From Vreelandella jeotgali Hwa (GTDB taxonomy: Bacteria; Pseudomonadota; Gammaproteobacteria; Pseudomonadales; Halomonadaceae), in the NCBI RefSeq assembly GCF_000334215.1, contig NZ_AMQY01000008.1:1-64000 (forward strand): a DNA stretch of 64,000 nt, read 5' to 3'. The notes under the pieces were generated by a model. The model made no database searches and was not told where the DNA came from. It was given only the letters and a program-made list of their open reading frames with translations. Shown here in pieces: positions 8,987 to 19,181 of this stretch. Position 1 is the stretch's first letter; every line of letters starts with the position of its first letter. Made by a program: the position numbers and the translations under genes.

Positions 8987-10390
8987 ATGAGCCAAGCCAC
9001 CAACCAGTCCTGGGGCGGCCGCTTCAGCGAGCCAACCGATGCCTTTGTCGAGCGCTTTACCGCGTCCGTTGACTTTGATCAGCGCCTGGCGCAGCAGGAC
9101 ATCCAGGGCTCCATTGCCCATGCGACCATGCTGGCGCGGATTGGCGTTCTGAGTCGCGATGAGTGCGATACCATCGTCAACGGGCTTAACGACATTCGCG
9201 GCGAGATCGAGCGCGGCGAGTTTGACTGGTCGGTGCCGCTGGAAGACGTGCACATGAACATCGAGGCGCGCCTGACGGAAAAGATCGGGGTGACCGGCAA
9301 AAAGCTGCACACCGGGCGCTCGCGCAACGACCAGGTGGCCACCGATATCCGCCTCTTCCTGCGCGACGCCGTGGACGCCGTGGAAGCCGAGCTGATCCGC
9401 CTGCGCGAGGGCATGGTAGCGCTGGCAGCGCGAGAGGCGGATACCATCATGCCGGGCTTTACCCACCTGCAAACCGCCCAGCCGGTGACGTTTGGCCATC
9501 ATCTGCTGGCGTGGCAGGAAATGCTCGCCCGGGATCACGACCGCCTGCTGGATTGCCGCCGGCGGATGAACGTGCTGCCGCTGGGCGCGGCGGCGCTGGC
9601 GGGCACCACCTATCCCATTGACCGCCATGTCACGTCCGATCTGCTGGGCTTTGACCGCCCGGCGGAGAACTCGCTGGACGCGGTAAGCGATCGCGATTTC
9701 GCCATCGAATTCACCGGCTTCGCCAGCCTCCTGCTGATGCACATGTCGCGGATGAGCGAGGAGCTGGTGCTGTGGAGTAGCGCGCAGTTTGACTTCATCG
9801 ACCTGCCCGACCGCTTCTGCACCGGGTCGTCGATCATGCCACAGAAGAAAAACCCCGATGTGCCCGAGCTGGTGCGCGGCAAGACCGGGCGGGTCTACGG
9901 CCACCTGATGAGTCTGCTGACGCTGATGAAGTCCCAGCCGCTGGCCTACAACAAGGATAACCAGGAAGACAAGGAGCCGCTGTTCGATACCGTGACCACG
10001 GTGCTCGACAGCCTCAAGGCCTTTGCCGACATGGTGCCGGCCATCGAGCCCAAAAAGGCCCACATGTTCGAGGCCGCGCGCCAGGGCTTCTCCACGGCGA
10101 CGGACCTGGCCGACTACCTGGTGCGCAAGGGGCTGGCCTTCCGCGACGCCCACGATGTGGTCGGCCAGTCGGTGGCCTACGGCCTGCAGCAGGAAAAGGA
10201 CCTCTCCGAGATGACGCTCGACGAGCTCCAGCGCTTTTCCGGCGCGATCGAGCCGGATGTCTTTGATGTGCTGACGCTGGAAGGTTCTGTCGCCGCGCGC
10301 AATCATATCGGTGGCACCGCGCCCGACCAGGTGCGCGCGGCGGCCGGCCGGGCGCAGGCGACGCTGGCCGATATCCGGGCCAATACATGA
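8987..10390 (+). CDS. argH: Argininosuccinate lyase
   Basis: A 467-residue enzyme of the fumarase/aspartase superfamily that splits argininosuccinate into arginine and fumarate, the last step of arginine synthesis. Visible motifs: WGGRFSEP at the N-terminus, [25 protein letters not shown], and the superfamily signature [12 protein letters not shown] near residue 280 with the mobile serine loop. GAGGGA upstream supports the ATG at 8987. Its stop overlaps the ATG of the small lipoprotein gene, so the two are coupled. Confidence 0.97.
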   Translation: MSQATNQSWGGRFSEPTDAFVERFTASVDFDQRLAQQDIQGSIAHATMLARIGVLSRDECDTIVNGLNDIRGEIERGEFDWSVPLEDVHMNIEARLTEKIGVTGKKLHTGRSRNDQVATDIRLFLRDAVDAVEAELIRLREGMVALAAREADTIMPGFTHLQTAQPVTFGHHLLAWQEMLARDHDRLLDCRRRMNVLPLGAAALAGTTYPIDRHVTSDLLGFDRPAENSLDAVSDRDFAIEFTGFASLLLMHMSRMSEELVLWSSAQFDFIDLPDRFCTGSSIMPQKKNPDVPELVRGKTGRVYGHLMSLLTLMKSQPLAYNKDNQEDKEPLFDTVTTVLDSLKAFADMVPAIEPKKAHMFEAARQGFSTATDLADYLVRKGLAFRDAHDVVGQSVAYGLQQEKDLSEMTLDELQRFSGAIEPDVFDVLTLEGSVAARNHIGGTAPDQVRAAAGRAQATLADIRANT

Positions 10391-10530
10391 GGCAGCGCCG
10401 GCGAAACCTGATCGCAATGCTGCTGGCCGGGCTGTTGCTCGCCGGTCTGCTGGCCGGCTGCGGTCAGAAAGGGCCGCTTTATCACCCGGATGCCGACCGC
10501 ACAGCCGAGCAGACCGACACCGGCGGCTGA
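10387..10530 (+). CDS. lptM: LptM (YifL) small outer-membrane lipoprotein
   Basis: A 47-residue lipoprotein. Residues 1-6 are basic (MRQRRR), then a hydrophobic signal ending in the lipobox LAGC, with the lipidated cysteine followed by the family signature GQKGPLYHP and a short acidic tail. LptM of E. coli binds the LptD-LptE translocon and helps it mature. The gene lies between argH and lysA in many gammaproteobacteria, as here; its ATG overlaps the argH stop (ATGA). Too short for routine ORF calls, but motif and position make it convincing. Confidence 0.9.
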   Translation: MRQRRRNLIAMLLAGLLLAGLLAGCGQKGPLYHPDADRTAEQTDTGG

Positions 10531-10595
10531 ATGCGGCCGCCGGGCGCCGTTACACAACACGCCGGCCGCCAGCGGCCGGTGCCAATGAGGAACGC

Positions 10596-11885
10596 ATGGA
10601 TTTTTTCAACCACCGCGACGGCGAGCTGTTTGCCGAGGAGGTGCCGCTGACGCGTATTGCCGCGGATGTCGGTACGCCCTGCTACGTCTATTCCCGGGCC
10701 ACGTTCGAGCGTCACTTCCGCGCCTATAGCGAGGCGCTGGGCGAGCATCCGCACCTGATCTGCTATGCCGTCAAGGCCAACGCCAACCTGGCCGTGCTGG
10801 GGCTGCTGGCGCGCCTTGGCGCGGGCTTCGATATTGTTTCCGTGGGCGAGCTGGAGCGCGTGCTCGCTGCCGGCGGCGACCCGGCGCGGGTGGTGTTTTC
10901 CGGGGTGGCCAAGCAGGCCGGCGAGCTCCGGCGGGCGCTGGAAGTGGGTATCAAGTGCTTCAACGTCGAATCCCGCGCGGAGCTCGAACGGCTCGACGCC
11001 GTCGCGGGGGAGCTGGGCGTCGTGGCGCCGGTATCCCTGCGGGTCAATCCCGACGTCGACGCGGGCACCCACCCGTATATTTCCACCGGGCTCAAGGACA
11101 ACAAGTTCGGCATTGCCATCGACGATGCGCTGGATGTCTACGCCCTGGCGGCCGAGCTGCCAAACCTCGGCGTGGTCGGGCTGGACTGTCACATCGGCTC
11201 GCAGCTGACCGAAACCGCGCCGTTTCTCGACGCTTTGGAGCGCCTGCTCGCGCTAATGGACAAGCTGCGCGAACGCGGCGTGACCATCCAGCATCTGGAT
11301 CTGGGCGGCGGCCTGGGCGTGCCCTACCGCGACGAAACGCCGCCGCACCCGTTTGATTATGCCCGACAGCTGCTGGCGCGCCTGTCGCGCTGGGAAGGCG
11401 CGGAAGATCTGACGCTGCTGTTTGAACCCGGGCGCTCGATTGCCGCCAACGCCGGCGTGCTGCTGACCCGGGTCGAGTTCCTGAAACCCGGTGAGAGCAA
11501 GAACTTTGCCATCGTCGACGCGGCGATGAACGACTTGATTCGCCCCGCGCTGTATCAGGCGTGGCAGGCCATCTTGCCGGTGGATACCCGGCAGGCGCGT
11601 GAGGCGGCGGTGTACGATGTGGTCGGCCCGGTGTGCGAGACCGGCGACTTTCTGGGTGAGGGGCGCGAACTGGCGATTGCCGCCGGCGATCTGCTGGCCG
11701 TGCGTTCCGCCGGCGCCTACGGCTTTGTCATGGCCTCGAATTACAACAGCCGCCCGCGTCCGCCGGAAGTTATGGTCGATGGCGACAGCTGCCACCTGGT
11801 GCGCCGGCGCGAAACCGTCGCCGACCTCTGGGCCGGCGAAGCGCTGCTGCCCGATGACCGGGCCCGTTCGGGAGCGCAGCGCTGA
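10596..11885 (+). CDS. lysA: Diaminopimelate decarboxylase
   Basis: A 429-residue PLP enzyme (alanine-racemase fold type III) that decarboxylates meso-diaminopimelate to lysine. The PLP lysine is in CYAVKANAN (K60); the glycine-rich phosphate site and the HIGSQ segment follow, and CETGDFLG carries the cysteine that reaches across the dimer interface. The ORF is open further upstream, but the ATG at 10596 with TGAGGA before it starts the conserved MDFF sequence. One base overlaps dapF (TGATG). Confidence 0.97.
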   Translation: MDFFNHRDGELFAEEVPLTRIAADVGTPCYVYSRATFERHFRAYSEALGEHPHLICYAVKANANLAVLGLLARLGAGFDIVSVGELERVLAAGGDPARVVFSGVAKQAGELRRALEVGIKCFNVESRAELERLDAVAGELGVVAPVSLRVNPDVDAGTHPYISTGLKDNKFGIAIDDALDVYALAAELPNLGVVGLDCHIGSQLTETAPFLDALERLLALMDKLRERGVTIQHLDLGGGLGVPYRDETPPHPFDYARQLLARLSRWEGAEDLTLLFEPGRSIAANAGVLLTRVEFLKPGESKNFAIVDAAMNDLIRPALYQAWQAILPVDTRQAREAAVYDVVGPVCETGDFLGEGRELAIAAGDLLAVRSAGAYGFVMASNYNSRPRPPEVMVDGDSCHLVRRRETVADLWAGEALLPDDRARSGAQR

Positions 11886-12721
11886 TGCTTTTGCACTTCA
11901 CCAAGATGCACGGTCTGGGCAACGACTTCATGATGATCGACCGGGTCAGCCAGCGGGTGCACGTGCACGCCGACCAGGTGCGCGCCCTGGCCGATCGCCG
12001 TCTGGGGGTCGGCTTTGACCAGCTGCTGGTGGTCGAGCCGCCCCGGGACCCGGACATGGATTTTCGCTACCGCATCTACAACGCCGACGGCGGCGAGGTG
12101 GAAAACTGCGGCAACGGCGCGCGCTGTTTTGCCCGTTTTGTCCGCGACCAGCGGTTGACCCACAAGCGCAACATCCGCGTGGAAACCGCCGGCGGGCCGC
12201 TGACGCTGACGGTTCAGCACGACGGCCAGGTGCGCGTGGACATGGGGCGGCCGCGCTTTACGCCCTCGGCGCTGCCGTTTGACGCCGAAGGCGACCGCCC
12301 GCTGCACGAGCTGGACCTGGGCGACGAGACCCTGGCCATCGGCGTGGTCTCAATGGGCAACCCCCACGCGGTGCTGCAGGTAGAAGAGGTGCAACAGGCG
12401 CCGGTGGAGCGGCTGGGGCCGCTGATCGAAGCGCACCCGCGTTTTGCCCACCAGGTCAATGCCGGCTTTATGGAAGTGGTTTCGCCCGGCCATATTCGCC
12501 TGCGGGTCTTCGAGCGCGGCAGCGGCGAGACCCTGGCCTGCGGCACCGGCGCCTGTGCCGCCGTGGCCACGGGTATCCGCCAGGGGTTGTTGAAAAACCC
12601 GGTCAGGGTTTCACTGCCCGGCGGCGAGCTGACCATCGAATGGCCCGGCCCCGAAGCGCCGCTGGTGATGGTCGGCCCGGCCGAGCGCGTGTTTGACGGC
12701 CGTGTGGCGCTCGGGCGCTGA
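11885..12721 (+). CDS. dapF: Diaminopimelate epimerase
   Basis: A 278-residue PLP-independent epimerase that turns LL- into meso-diaminopimelate for lysine and peptidoglycan. Both catalytic cysteines are visible: C75 in ENCGNGARC and the second in LACGTGACA near residue 219. KMHGLGNDF at the N-terminus is typical. Coupled to lysA by a one-base overlap; epimerase and decarboxylase act in sequence. Confidence 0.97.
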   Translation: MLLHFTKMHGLGNDFMMIDRVSQRVHVHADQVRALADRRLGVGFDQLLVVEPPRDPDMDFRYRIYNADGGEVENCGNGARCFARFVRDQRLTHKRNIRVETAGGPLTLTVQHDGQVRVDMGRPRFTPSALPFDAEGDRPLHELDLGDETLAIGVVSMGNPHAVLQVEEVQQAPVERLGPLIEAHPRFAHQVNAGFMEVVSPGHIRLRVFERGSGETLACGTGACAAVATGIRQGLLKNPVRVSLPGGELTIEWPGPEAPLVMVGPAERVFDGRVALGR

Positions 12722-12756
12722 GTCGGCACCGAACCCAACGCTCAAGGAGAATGGCG

Positions 12757-13467
12757 ATGACCGAGGCCCCCGAACCCCGCAAGACTCTCGATCCCGATCA
12801 GGTGGCGTTCTGGCTGGCGCGCCATCCCGACTTTTTTGTCGGCCGCGAAGGGCTGCTGCAACAGCTGAAAGTGCCGCATCCGCATACCGAGGGGGCGGTA
12901 TCGCTGCTGGAACGGCTGGTGCTGGATCTGCGCAGCCGCGCCGAAATGGCCGAAAGCCATCTGGATCACCTGCTGGGCACCGCCCGCCACAGCGAAGCCC
13001 AGTACCGCAAGCTGCGCGATACGCTGCTGGCGCTGCTGGAAGCGCCCGATCGTGACGCCCTGGCGCAGGCGCTGGCCACGCAGATGAGCGAGCGGTTTGC
13101 GACACCCGCGGTTGCGCTGTGGTGCGCGCCGGAGCTCAGCAATGACGAGGCCGCGCCGCCCCAGCCGCCGCGCCAGGTACTCGGCCACCACGCCGGCGCA
13201 CGCCTGGCCGCGCTGCTGGACGGGCGCACCAGCCGCTGCGCCAAACTGGGCCTGAGCGACTGGAAGACCCTGCTGCCCCATGTGCCGGTGCCGACCAGGC
13301 CCGGTTCCTGCGCGGTGACGCGGCTGGTCGCGGGAGAGTCGCCGGGCTACCTGCTGCTGGCCAGCACCGATCCCGATCAGTACCGCGCCAGCATGGATAC
13401 CCAGTTCACCGAGTATCTGGGCGACGTCGTAGCCCGGCTATTGCTGCGGCTGGCGCCCCATGCGTAA
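12757..13467 (+). CDS. DUF484 (YigA-like) protein
   Basis: A 236-residue soluble protein of the DUF484 family: an N-terminal helical part (VAFWLARHPDFF), a coiled coil around residues 45-80, and a GAF-like C-terminal half. Biochemical role unknown. The conserved order dapF-DUF484-xerC-yigB (yigA in E. coli) suggests a link with XerC. The ATG at 12757 is chosen over the one at 12751 because AAGGAG at 12744-12749 is seven bases away from the former and one from the latter. Overlaps xerC by eight bases. Confidence 0.88.
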   Translation: MTEAPEPRKTLDPDQVAFWLARHPDFFVGREGLLQQLKVPHPHTEGAVSLLERLVLDLRSRAEMAESHLDHLLGTARHSEAQYRKLRDTLLALLEAPDRDALAQALATQMSERFATPAVALWCAPELSNDEAAPPQPPRQVLGHHAGARLAALLDGRTSRCAKLGLSDWKTLLPHVPVPTRPGSCAVTRLVAGESPGYLLLASTDPDQYRASMDTQFTEYLGDVVARLLLRLAPHA

Positions 13468-14368
13468 GAGTCGCGCCGGCCTGGCTGAACAGGTGGCGGC
13501 GTTTCTGGCCGCGCTGGGGCAGCACGCCAGCTCCGCCACCGTGGCCGCCTATCGTCGCGACCTGGCGGCCTTCGAGGCTTTTGCCGCCCGCCGGGACGTT
13601 GACGACGTCGGCGATATCGACACCCTGCTGGCTCGGGGGTTTTTATCCGCCGAGCGCAGCCGCGGGCTGGCCCCGCGCAGCCTGGCCCGCCGCCGCGCGG
13701 CGCTGTCGCGGTTCTGCGACGAAGCCGTGGCCGCCGGTCGGCTGGCCGACAACCCGGTGGCGCCGCTGCGCACTCCCAAACAGCCCGATCACCTGCCGCG
13801 CCCGGTGGATATCGATGTGCTGTCGCGCTTTCTGGATACGCCCCATGACGATACCCCGCTGGCGCGGCGCGACCAGGCCATGCTGGAAATGTTCTATACC
13901 GCCGGCCTGCGCCTGGCCGAACTCGCCTCGCTGGATGTGAATGACGTCCGGGCCGGCCGGGTGCGGGTCATCGGCAAGGGCGGCAAGCCACGCCAGCTGC
14001 CGGTGGGCCGTCGTGCAATCGATGCCCTGGCGGCCTGGCACAAGGTACGCGGCGGGCTGGCCGACCGGCACACCACGGCGCTGTTTGTCGGCCGGCGCGG
14101 CGCCCGCCTGGGGCATCGGGCGATTCAAAAACGCCTGGCGAAGCTGGCGCTGGAACGCGGGCTGCCCGAGCACCTGCACCCGCACCGGCTGCGCCATTCC
14201 TTTGCCAGCCATCTGCTCGAATCCAGCCAGGATTTGCGCGCGGTGCAGGAGCTGCTGGGCCACGCCAACCTGTCGACCACCCAGGTCTATACCCGGCTGG
14301 ACTGGCAGCATCTGGCCGACAGCTACGATGCCGCCCACCCCCGCGCTCGGCGCCGCGAAACGGAGTAA
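13460..14368 (+). CDS. xerC: Tyrosine recombinase XerC
   Basis: A 302-residue site-specific recombinase that, with XerD, resolves chromosome dimers at dif. The N-terminal SAM-like core-binding domain covers about 1-95. The catalytic domain shows R151 (GLRLAEL), K173 (GKGGK), H242 and R245 (HPHRLRHSFA), H268 (LLGH) and nucleophile Y277 (TTQVYT), so it should be active. Position after dapF-DUF484 and before yigB marks it as XerC rather than a phage integrase. Confidence 0.96.
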   Translation: MRKSRAGLAEQVAAFLAALGQHASSATVAAYRRDLAAFEAFAARRDVDDVGDIDTLLARGFLSAERSRGLAPRSLARRRAALSRFCDEAVAAGRLADNPVAPLRTPKQPDHLPRPVDIDVLSRFLDTPHDDTPLARRDQAMLEMFYTAGLRLAELASLDVNDVRAGRVRVIGKGGKPRQLPVGRRAIDALAAWHKVRGGLADRHTTALFVGRRGARLGHRAIQKRLAKLALERGLPEHLHPHRLRHSFASHLLESSQDLRAVQELLGHANLSTTQVYTRLDWQHLADSYDAAHPRARRRETE

Positions 14369-14373
14369 GCGTC

Positions 14374-15114
14374 ATGCACCGGCTGCACGCCATCACCTTC
14401 GACCTGGACGACACGCTGTGGGACAACGACGGCGTCATGGAGCTCACCGAACACGGCCACTACCGCTGGCTACACGCGGCGCTGGCGGCCCACTATGCGC
14501 CGGAGCAAACGTCGCGGCTGCTGGAACTGGGCCATGCCGACGGCCTGGCCGACTACGTCGAGCGCCGCCTGCGTCTGGCCCGGGAAGTGCCCGAGCGCCG
14601 GGGGGATTTTACCTGGCTGCGCCTGCGCGCCCTGGAAGAACAGCTGCAGGCTGTCGGCTTTAACCGCGCGGAGGCCGTGGTCTGGGCCGAGGCGGCGATG
14701 GAAGAGTTTCACCGCCTGCGCCTGAACGTAACGCCCCACCCGGAGGCCGACTCGCTACTCGCAACGCTGGGGCAGCGCTACCGTCTGGCGGCGATTACCA
14801 ACGGCAATATCCAGCTGGCGCGCCAGCCGCTGGCGCACCACTTCCCCGTGGCCATCGCCGCCGGCGAGCTTTTTACCCCCAAGCCCGATCCCCGCGCGTT
14901 TCTCACGACGCTTGAGCGCCTTGACGCCGCTCCGCAGCGCGCCATGCACGTCGGCGATTCCTGGGCGGAAGATATCCTCCCCGCTAACTGGCTGGGCATG
15001 CACGCCGCCTGGGTGTCGAGCGAGCACGACCGGCCGCTGCCCGCCGGCGTTCAGCGCATCGCCCACGTCAGAGAGCTGCCCGAGCTGCTTGAGTGGCTGG
15101 AGCGCCGGCGTTAG
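14374..15114 (+). CDS. yigB: HAD-superfamily phosphatase, YigB type
   Basis: A 246-residue HAD hydrolase. Motif I is FDLDDTLWD, motif II ITNGN, motif III around TPKPDPRAF, motif IV GDSWAEDI. The helical cap between motifs I and II is of the C1 type. E. coli YigB dephosphorylates 5-amino-6-(5-phosphoribitylamino)uracil in riboflavin synthesis and FMN; the same gene order (dapF-yigA-xerC-yigB) supports the orthology, but substrate is inferred. Last gene of the argH-led run. Confidence 0.85.
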   Translation: MHRLHAITFDLDDTLWDNDGVMELTEHGHYRWLHAALAAHYAPEQTSRLLELGHADGLADYVERRLRLAREVPERRGDFTWLRLRALEEQLQAVGFNRAEAVVWAEAAMEEFHRLRLNVTPHPEADSLLATLGQRYRLAAITNGNIQLARQPLAHHFPVAIAAGELFTPKPDPRAFLTTLERLDAAPQRAMHVGDSWAEDILPANWLGMHAAWVSSEHDRPLPAGVQRIAHVRELPELLEWLERRR

Positions 15115-15189
15115 CACGTTGCGTTAACGCGGCGATCTCACAGTTGATGATGTTCCCGGCTCACATGCGCAAACGAATGCCTTGAGGTG

Positions 15190-16341
15190 TCACGGCGGGT
15201 TGTCAGCGCCCGCTGAATCGCCCGGCAGCGCCTCGCGGAAGTAGTCGCGAATGCGGTCGTGGGTGCGCGCGTACCAGGTTTCGTCCTTGGTAATGGCGTG
15301 TTTGGCATTCAGCGGGTGGGTGGGAATGTGCAGGCGCATGTCCACGCCGCTGTCGGGGTGGTTGCTGACCTGGCGGGTCGCCGAGCGGCGCGACGGGCCG
15401 TAGGGAATGATCTGGGCGAAGGCGGTCTGGCGCTCGGTGGCGGTGGCAAAGCCAATGAACCGGCGGGCGCTTTCGGCCTGCTCGGCGCCCCTGGGTATCA
15501 CCCAGGTTTCGTGTTCCTGTACCTGGCCGTCCCAGAGAATCTCGATGGGCAGGTCGCGGTCGACCATGGCGTCAAAGAAGCGCCCGTTATACCCCGAGGC
15601 CATGACTACCTTGTTTTCCGCCAGCAGACGGACCGGAGCGTCGCCGCCTTCCCACCATTGCAGGTCTTCGAGGTTTTTGAGGCGTTTCAGCGCCAGCGAC
15701 AGCCCGCGGCGCGTGCTCAGCAGGCGGTAGATTTCCTGTTCGGGGACGCCGTAGGAAAGCAGCGCCCACTCCAGGTTGACCGCCGGGTCGCGCTGCAGCG
15801 CGCGGGGGCCGGGAAAGCGCTGCTGATCGAACAGGTCGGCGATCTCGGTCGGCCGCTGCCCGGGAAAAGCGTCGCGGCGGTAGGCGACGACGGTGGCGAA
15901 CACCGAGTGGGTGATGGCGCAGCGGCTCAGGGCGCCGTCGATAAAGTCGCGTTTGGCCGGCGTGCCCTGCGGCGAGGGCGTGAGGATCTCCGCCGACAGC
16001 GGCTGCAGTAGGCCGTCGGCGCAGCCGGTTCGGGCGCGGCTGCGGCGCATGTCGATGACGTCCCAGGGCACATCGCCGCGGTTCACGGCCTGGCGCAGCT
16101 GCGCCAGCGAGCCGTTATAGCGATGCACCCTGACGGGAATGCCGGTGGCCTGGGTAAAGGGCTCGAACAGCGCGCGGCGCTGGGCCTCGACGTAGGTGCC
16201 GCCCCAGCTGAGAACATCCAGCGGCGCGGCGGTATCGTCGCTCGCCTGAGTCAGCGCCGGCGGGGCGGCGAGCAGTACGGTCGCCAGCCCCAGAGTCAGG
16301 AGGCGCCGTGCGCATGTTGTCGGTCGCTTAGCCTGTGCCAT
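15190..16341 (-). CDS. Periplasmic substrate-binding protein, PotD/spermidine-putrescine type
   Basis: A 383-residue protein with a signal peptide (basic start, hydrophobic core LLTLGLATVLLAAPPALTQA), then a type II binding-protein fold with the PotD-like opening LDVLSWGGTYVEAQ. Such proteins deliver polyamines or similar cations to ABC permeases, but no permease or ATPase gene is nearby. The start at 16341 follows GGGAGGAG and lies inside the 3' end of the ClC gene (14-bp overlap), implying co-transcription. The longer ORF start at 16446 would lack a leader and is unlikely. Ligand unknown. Confidence 0.8.
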   Translation of the reverse strand: MAQAKRPTTCARRLLTLGLATVLLAAPPALTQASDDTAAPLDVLSWGGTYVEAQRRALFEPFTQATGIPVRVHRYNGSLAQLRQAVNRGDVPWDVIDMRRSRARTGCADGLLQPLSAEILTPSPQGTPAKRDFIDGALSRCAITHSVFATVVAYRRDAFPGQRPTEIADLFDQQRFPGPRALQRDPAVNLEWALLSYGVPEQEIYRLLSTRRGLSLALKRLKNLEDLQWWEGGDAPVRLLAENKVVMASGYNGRFFDAMVDRDLPIEILWDGQVQEHETWVIPRGAEQAESARRFIGFATATERQTAFAQIIPYGPSRRSATRQVSNHPDSGVDMRLHIPTHPLNAKHAITKDETWYARTHDRIRDYFREALPGDSAGADNPP

Positions 16342-18124
16342 GCTCCTCCCGCTGCAGTGCTTCGCTGTGCTGGATGTAGGCGCGCGTGATGCTCGCCTCG
16401 TACACCACGCCGAGAAAGGTATCGCTGGCCTCGTCGACCACCACAATGGCCTCGCCGGATACGTCCTGGGGGTGCTGCATGGCGTCCCACACCGAGGCGT
16501 CGGGGCCGAGCACCGGCCGTGGCGTGTCGCGGCATTCGTTGACGCGGAAGTGGCCCTGGCCCTTGCCGCGCATGACCTCCAGGTCGGCCAGGGTCACGCT
16601 GCCGCGATAGCGGCGCCGGCTGTCGATCCGGTAGGCTTCGCCGTGGCCCCCGGCGCTCAGCGCCGCGATGGCCTGATCAACGCTGTCGTGCGGGCTCAGC
16701 GTCACGCCGTCTTCGCTCAGCAGGTGCTCGAGGCGGGCGCTTTGCAGCAGCGCGCGGCTGCGCCCGGCAGACAGGTCGAGCCCGCGCCGGGCGAGCTGGG
16801 TATCGAACAGCGAGCGGCCGAACAGCTGTGCGGCGATGGGGCTGGCGAGAATAACGCTGGCCAGCGCGGCGGTGGTCAGCGCATAGCTGCCGGTGAGCTC
16901 AAAAACAATCAGCAGCGTGGTCAACGGCGCGCCGATCACCGGCGCGGTCACCGCGACCATGCCGCATACCGCGTAGAAGACAAAGGTATCGCCGGCCAGA
17001 CCGGCCTGAGTGGCCAGGGTGCCGCACAGCGCGCCGAACAGCGTGCCAATTACCAGCGCCGGGCTGAAGACGCCGCCGCCAAAGCCCATGCCGATGCACA
17101 TCGCCGTGGCGGCGAGTTTGAGCACCAGCACGATAACCAGGTCCAGGCTGCTGAACGCGCCCTGGATGGTGGCAAAGCGCAGCGTTTCCTGGCCCATGCC
17201 GAGGATATCCGGCACCCACAGTGCTACCAGCCCCAGTGCTGCCCCCGCTGCCGCCGGGCGCAGCGAAGGGCGTAGCGGCAGCTTGGCGGCGCGGCGGCCG
17301 ACGGCGAGAATCGCGTGCATATAGGCGCCGGCGACCAGCGCCCCCAGGCCGCCGATAACGATAAACCCGACGAACTCCCAGGGGGTCGGCACGGCGGTGT
17401 CGGTAACGTGAAAAAGCGCGCCGCGCGACAGCGCCTGGGTGGCAATGATGTGGCTGGCGATAGCCGCGGCGGCCACCGGGGCAAAGGCGCGCAGGGCGTA
17501 GTGGCGCAGCACGACCTCGTGGGCGAAGACGATGCCGGCCAGCGGCGCGTGAAAGGCGGCGGCAATGGCCGCGGCCACGCCGCAGGCGATGGCGACGTTA
17601 TCGTCGGAGCGCCCCAGGCGCAGCAGCCTGGCGCCCAGCGAGCCCAGGCTGGCGCCCATGTGCACCAGCGGGCCGTACTGGCCCACCGACGCGCCGCTAC
17701 CCAGCGAGATCAGGCCGGAAAGCGCCGAAAGCACGCCGGCGCGCGCCGGCAGTCGGCCCCGCCGCGTTTGCACGGCGGCGATCAGCTCGGCGGGGGTGTG
17801 CGGGCGGCGCTCGCGGATGGCGCGGTGCAGCTGGCCCACCGCCAGGCCGCCCAGGGTGGGCACCAATACCGTGGCGATGGCCAGCGCCTCCGGGTGAGCG
17901 AACATCATGCGCCCACGCGGCGAGACCAGCAGCAGGTCGTTAAGCCAGACCACCGCGCTGACAAACCCCACCGCGGCCAGCGCCGCCAGGCTGCCGGTCA
18001 GCGCGCCCAGCAGCACCAGCGCGAGAAAGCGCAGCATGCCGCGCGCTCCCCGGGGTGGCTGTTCGTCCTGTCTGCCCAGTTGCCGGGCAGACGCTGTATC
18101 CGGCTGCTCCGCGCTGGCCACCAC
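16328..18124 (-). CDS. ClC-family chloride channel with C-terminal CBS domains
   Basis: A 598-residue ClC protein: about a dozen membrane helices followed by a CBS pair from about residue 455. The filter motifs are recognisable (GSGASVGQYGP, AAFHAPLAGIVFAHE, GGGVFSPALVIG). Compared with E. coli ClcA, the gating glutamate in GREGP is tyrosine here (Y150, in GQYGP), the internal proton glutamate is valine (V204), and the chloride-coordinating tyrosine region reads GRSLFD. This points to an uncoupled channel rather than a chloride/proton antiporter. Start is a GTG at 18124 or 18121, after GAGGT. Confidence 0.85.
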   Translation of the reverse strand: MVASAEQPDTASARQLGRQDEQPPRGARGMLRFLALVLLGALTGSLAALAAVGFVSAVVWLNDLLLVSPRGRMMFAHPEALAIATVLVPTLGGLAVGQLHRAIRERRPHTPAELIAAVQTRRGRLPARAGVLSALSGLISLGSGASVGQYGPLVHMGASLGSLGARLLRLGRSDDNVAIACGVAAAIAAAFHAPLAGIVFAHEVVLRHYALRAFAPVAAAAIASHIIATQALSRGALFHVTDTAVPTPWEFVGFIVIGGLGALVAGAYMHAILAVGRRAAKLPLRPSLRPAAAGAALGLVALWVPDILGMGQETLRFATIQGAFSSLDLVIVLVLKLAATAMCIGMGFGGGVFSPALVIGTLFGALCGTLATQAGLAGDTFVFYAVCGMVAVTAPVIGAPLTTLLIVFELTGSYALTTAALASVILASPIAAQLFGRSLFDTQLARRGLDLSAGRSRALLQSARLEHLLSEDGVTLSPHDSVDQAIAALSAGGHGEAYRIDSRRRYRGSVTLADLEVMRGKGQGHFRVNECRDTPRPVLGPDASVWDAMQHPQDVSGEAIVVVDEASDTFLGVVYEASITRAYIQHSEALQREEHGTG

Positions 18125-18225
18125 GCTACCTCGGCCCGATGAATTGGCCCCGGTACCGGGGCGCCGCCCTTCTATCTGTAGGGCGAAAGCGCCCGAAGAA
18201 CAAGCCCCGGGCGACGACGCGGTGG

Positions 18226-18867
18226 CTATTCGTCTTCCGCGTCCGGGGCGTCAAGCCACTGGTTAAGTCGCTGCGAGAGCGTCTCCAGGCCGTCCTTTTT
18301 CAGTGCCGAGAACAGCTGCACGGTAACCAGGTCTTCCCATTCAACCAGCTGGTGGCGGACTTTCTGCAGCGAGGCCTTGCCCGGGCCCTTTTTCAGCTTG
18401 TCGGCCTTGGTCAGCAGGATGTGTACCGGCAGGTCGCGTTCGTCGGCAAAGCCCAGCAGCAGCTGATCGAACTCGGTGAGCGGGTGGCGTACGTCCATCA
18501 TCAGCACCAGCCCGCGCAGACTTTGGCGCTGATACAGGTAGTCGGATAAATGCGCCTGCCACTTGCGCTTGACCGACTCGGGCACCTTGGCATAGCCGTA
18601 GCCGGGCAGGTCGACCAGCCGCAGGGCGTCGTCGCCCATCAGGTTGAAGCTGTTGATCAGCTGGGTGCGCCCCGGGGTACGCGAGGTGCGCGCCAGCGCT
18701 TTTTGCCGAGTCAGCGCGTTGATCGCGCTGGACTTGCCGGCATTGGAACGCCCGGCAAAGGCGACTTCCGCGCCGGTGTCGTCCGGGCATTGCGCCAGCC
18801 CCGGGGCGCTTTTCATGAAGCGTGCGGTGGCGTAGTTCAGCGTCCTGGGGGCTTGCGTTGCGGGCAT
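18226..18867 (-). CDS. engB: Ribosome-biogenesis GTPase EngB/YihA
   Basis: A 213-residue TrmE-Era-EngA-EngB GTPase needed for assembly of the large ribosomal subunit and for division. G1 is GRSNAGKSS (39-47), the switch I threonine lies in SRTPGRTQ, G3 is DLPGYG (86-91), G4 is TKADK. Length is normal. AGGA eight bases before the ATG at 18867. It is divergent from the cytochrome c4 gene, the usual neighbour in pseudomonads and relatives. Confidence 0.95.
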   Translation of the reverse strand: MPATQAPRTLNYATARFMKSAPGLAQCPDDTGAEVAFAGRSNAGKSSAINALTRQKALARTSRTPGRTQLINSFNLMGDDALRLVDLPGYGYAKVPESVKRKWQAHLSDYLYQRQSLRGLVLMMDVRHPLTEFDQLLLGFADERDLPVHILLTKADKLKKGPGKASLQKVRHQLVEWEDLVTVQLFSALKKDGLETLSQRLNQWLDAPDAEDE

Positions 18868-18982
18868 GGCATTTATCCTGACAAAAGGCGAGCGGCGGGC
18901 GACGGAGTCTCGCGTCGATGGGTCTCGACATGACGGCCGACAATCTTGCGGCGAATTAGCCCAAAAGCAGTGGGCTCGTGCA

Positions 18983-19011
18983 TTCCCGCAGCCTGGGGGA
19001 TTCGTTATACT
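18983..19011 (+). promoter_or_regulatory. Candidate promoter in the engB-cytochrome c4 divergent region
   Basis: The 314-base gap 18868-19181 holds no gene. The best plus-strand signal is TTCCCG, 17 bases, TATACT. The -10 is good (five of six), the -35 poor. It would leave a leader of about 165 bases before the cytochrome start. Confidence 0.3.
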
Positions 19012-19181
19012 CAGACGGGTTTATACCTGCGACCCGGGGCGCGCGTCCAGCATTATGCTGTCACCCACGCGACAGCCGTATAACAACCCGACGACTCTGG
19101 CGTAGCGGCCAGGCAGGGCAGTGCCCGGGTGTGCAACCGTCGCCAATCAACGGGACCCGACAAGGGGATAGTGGAATCGCA

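Noticed and set aside
8873-10417. 514-codon ORF opposite argH
   Set aside because: Antisense shadow of a strongly conserved enzyme gene.
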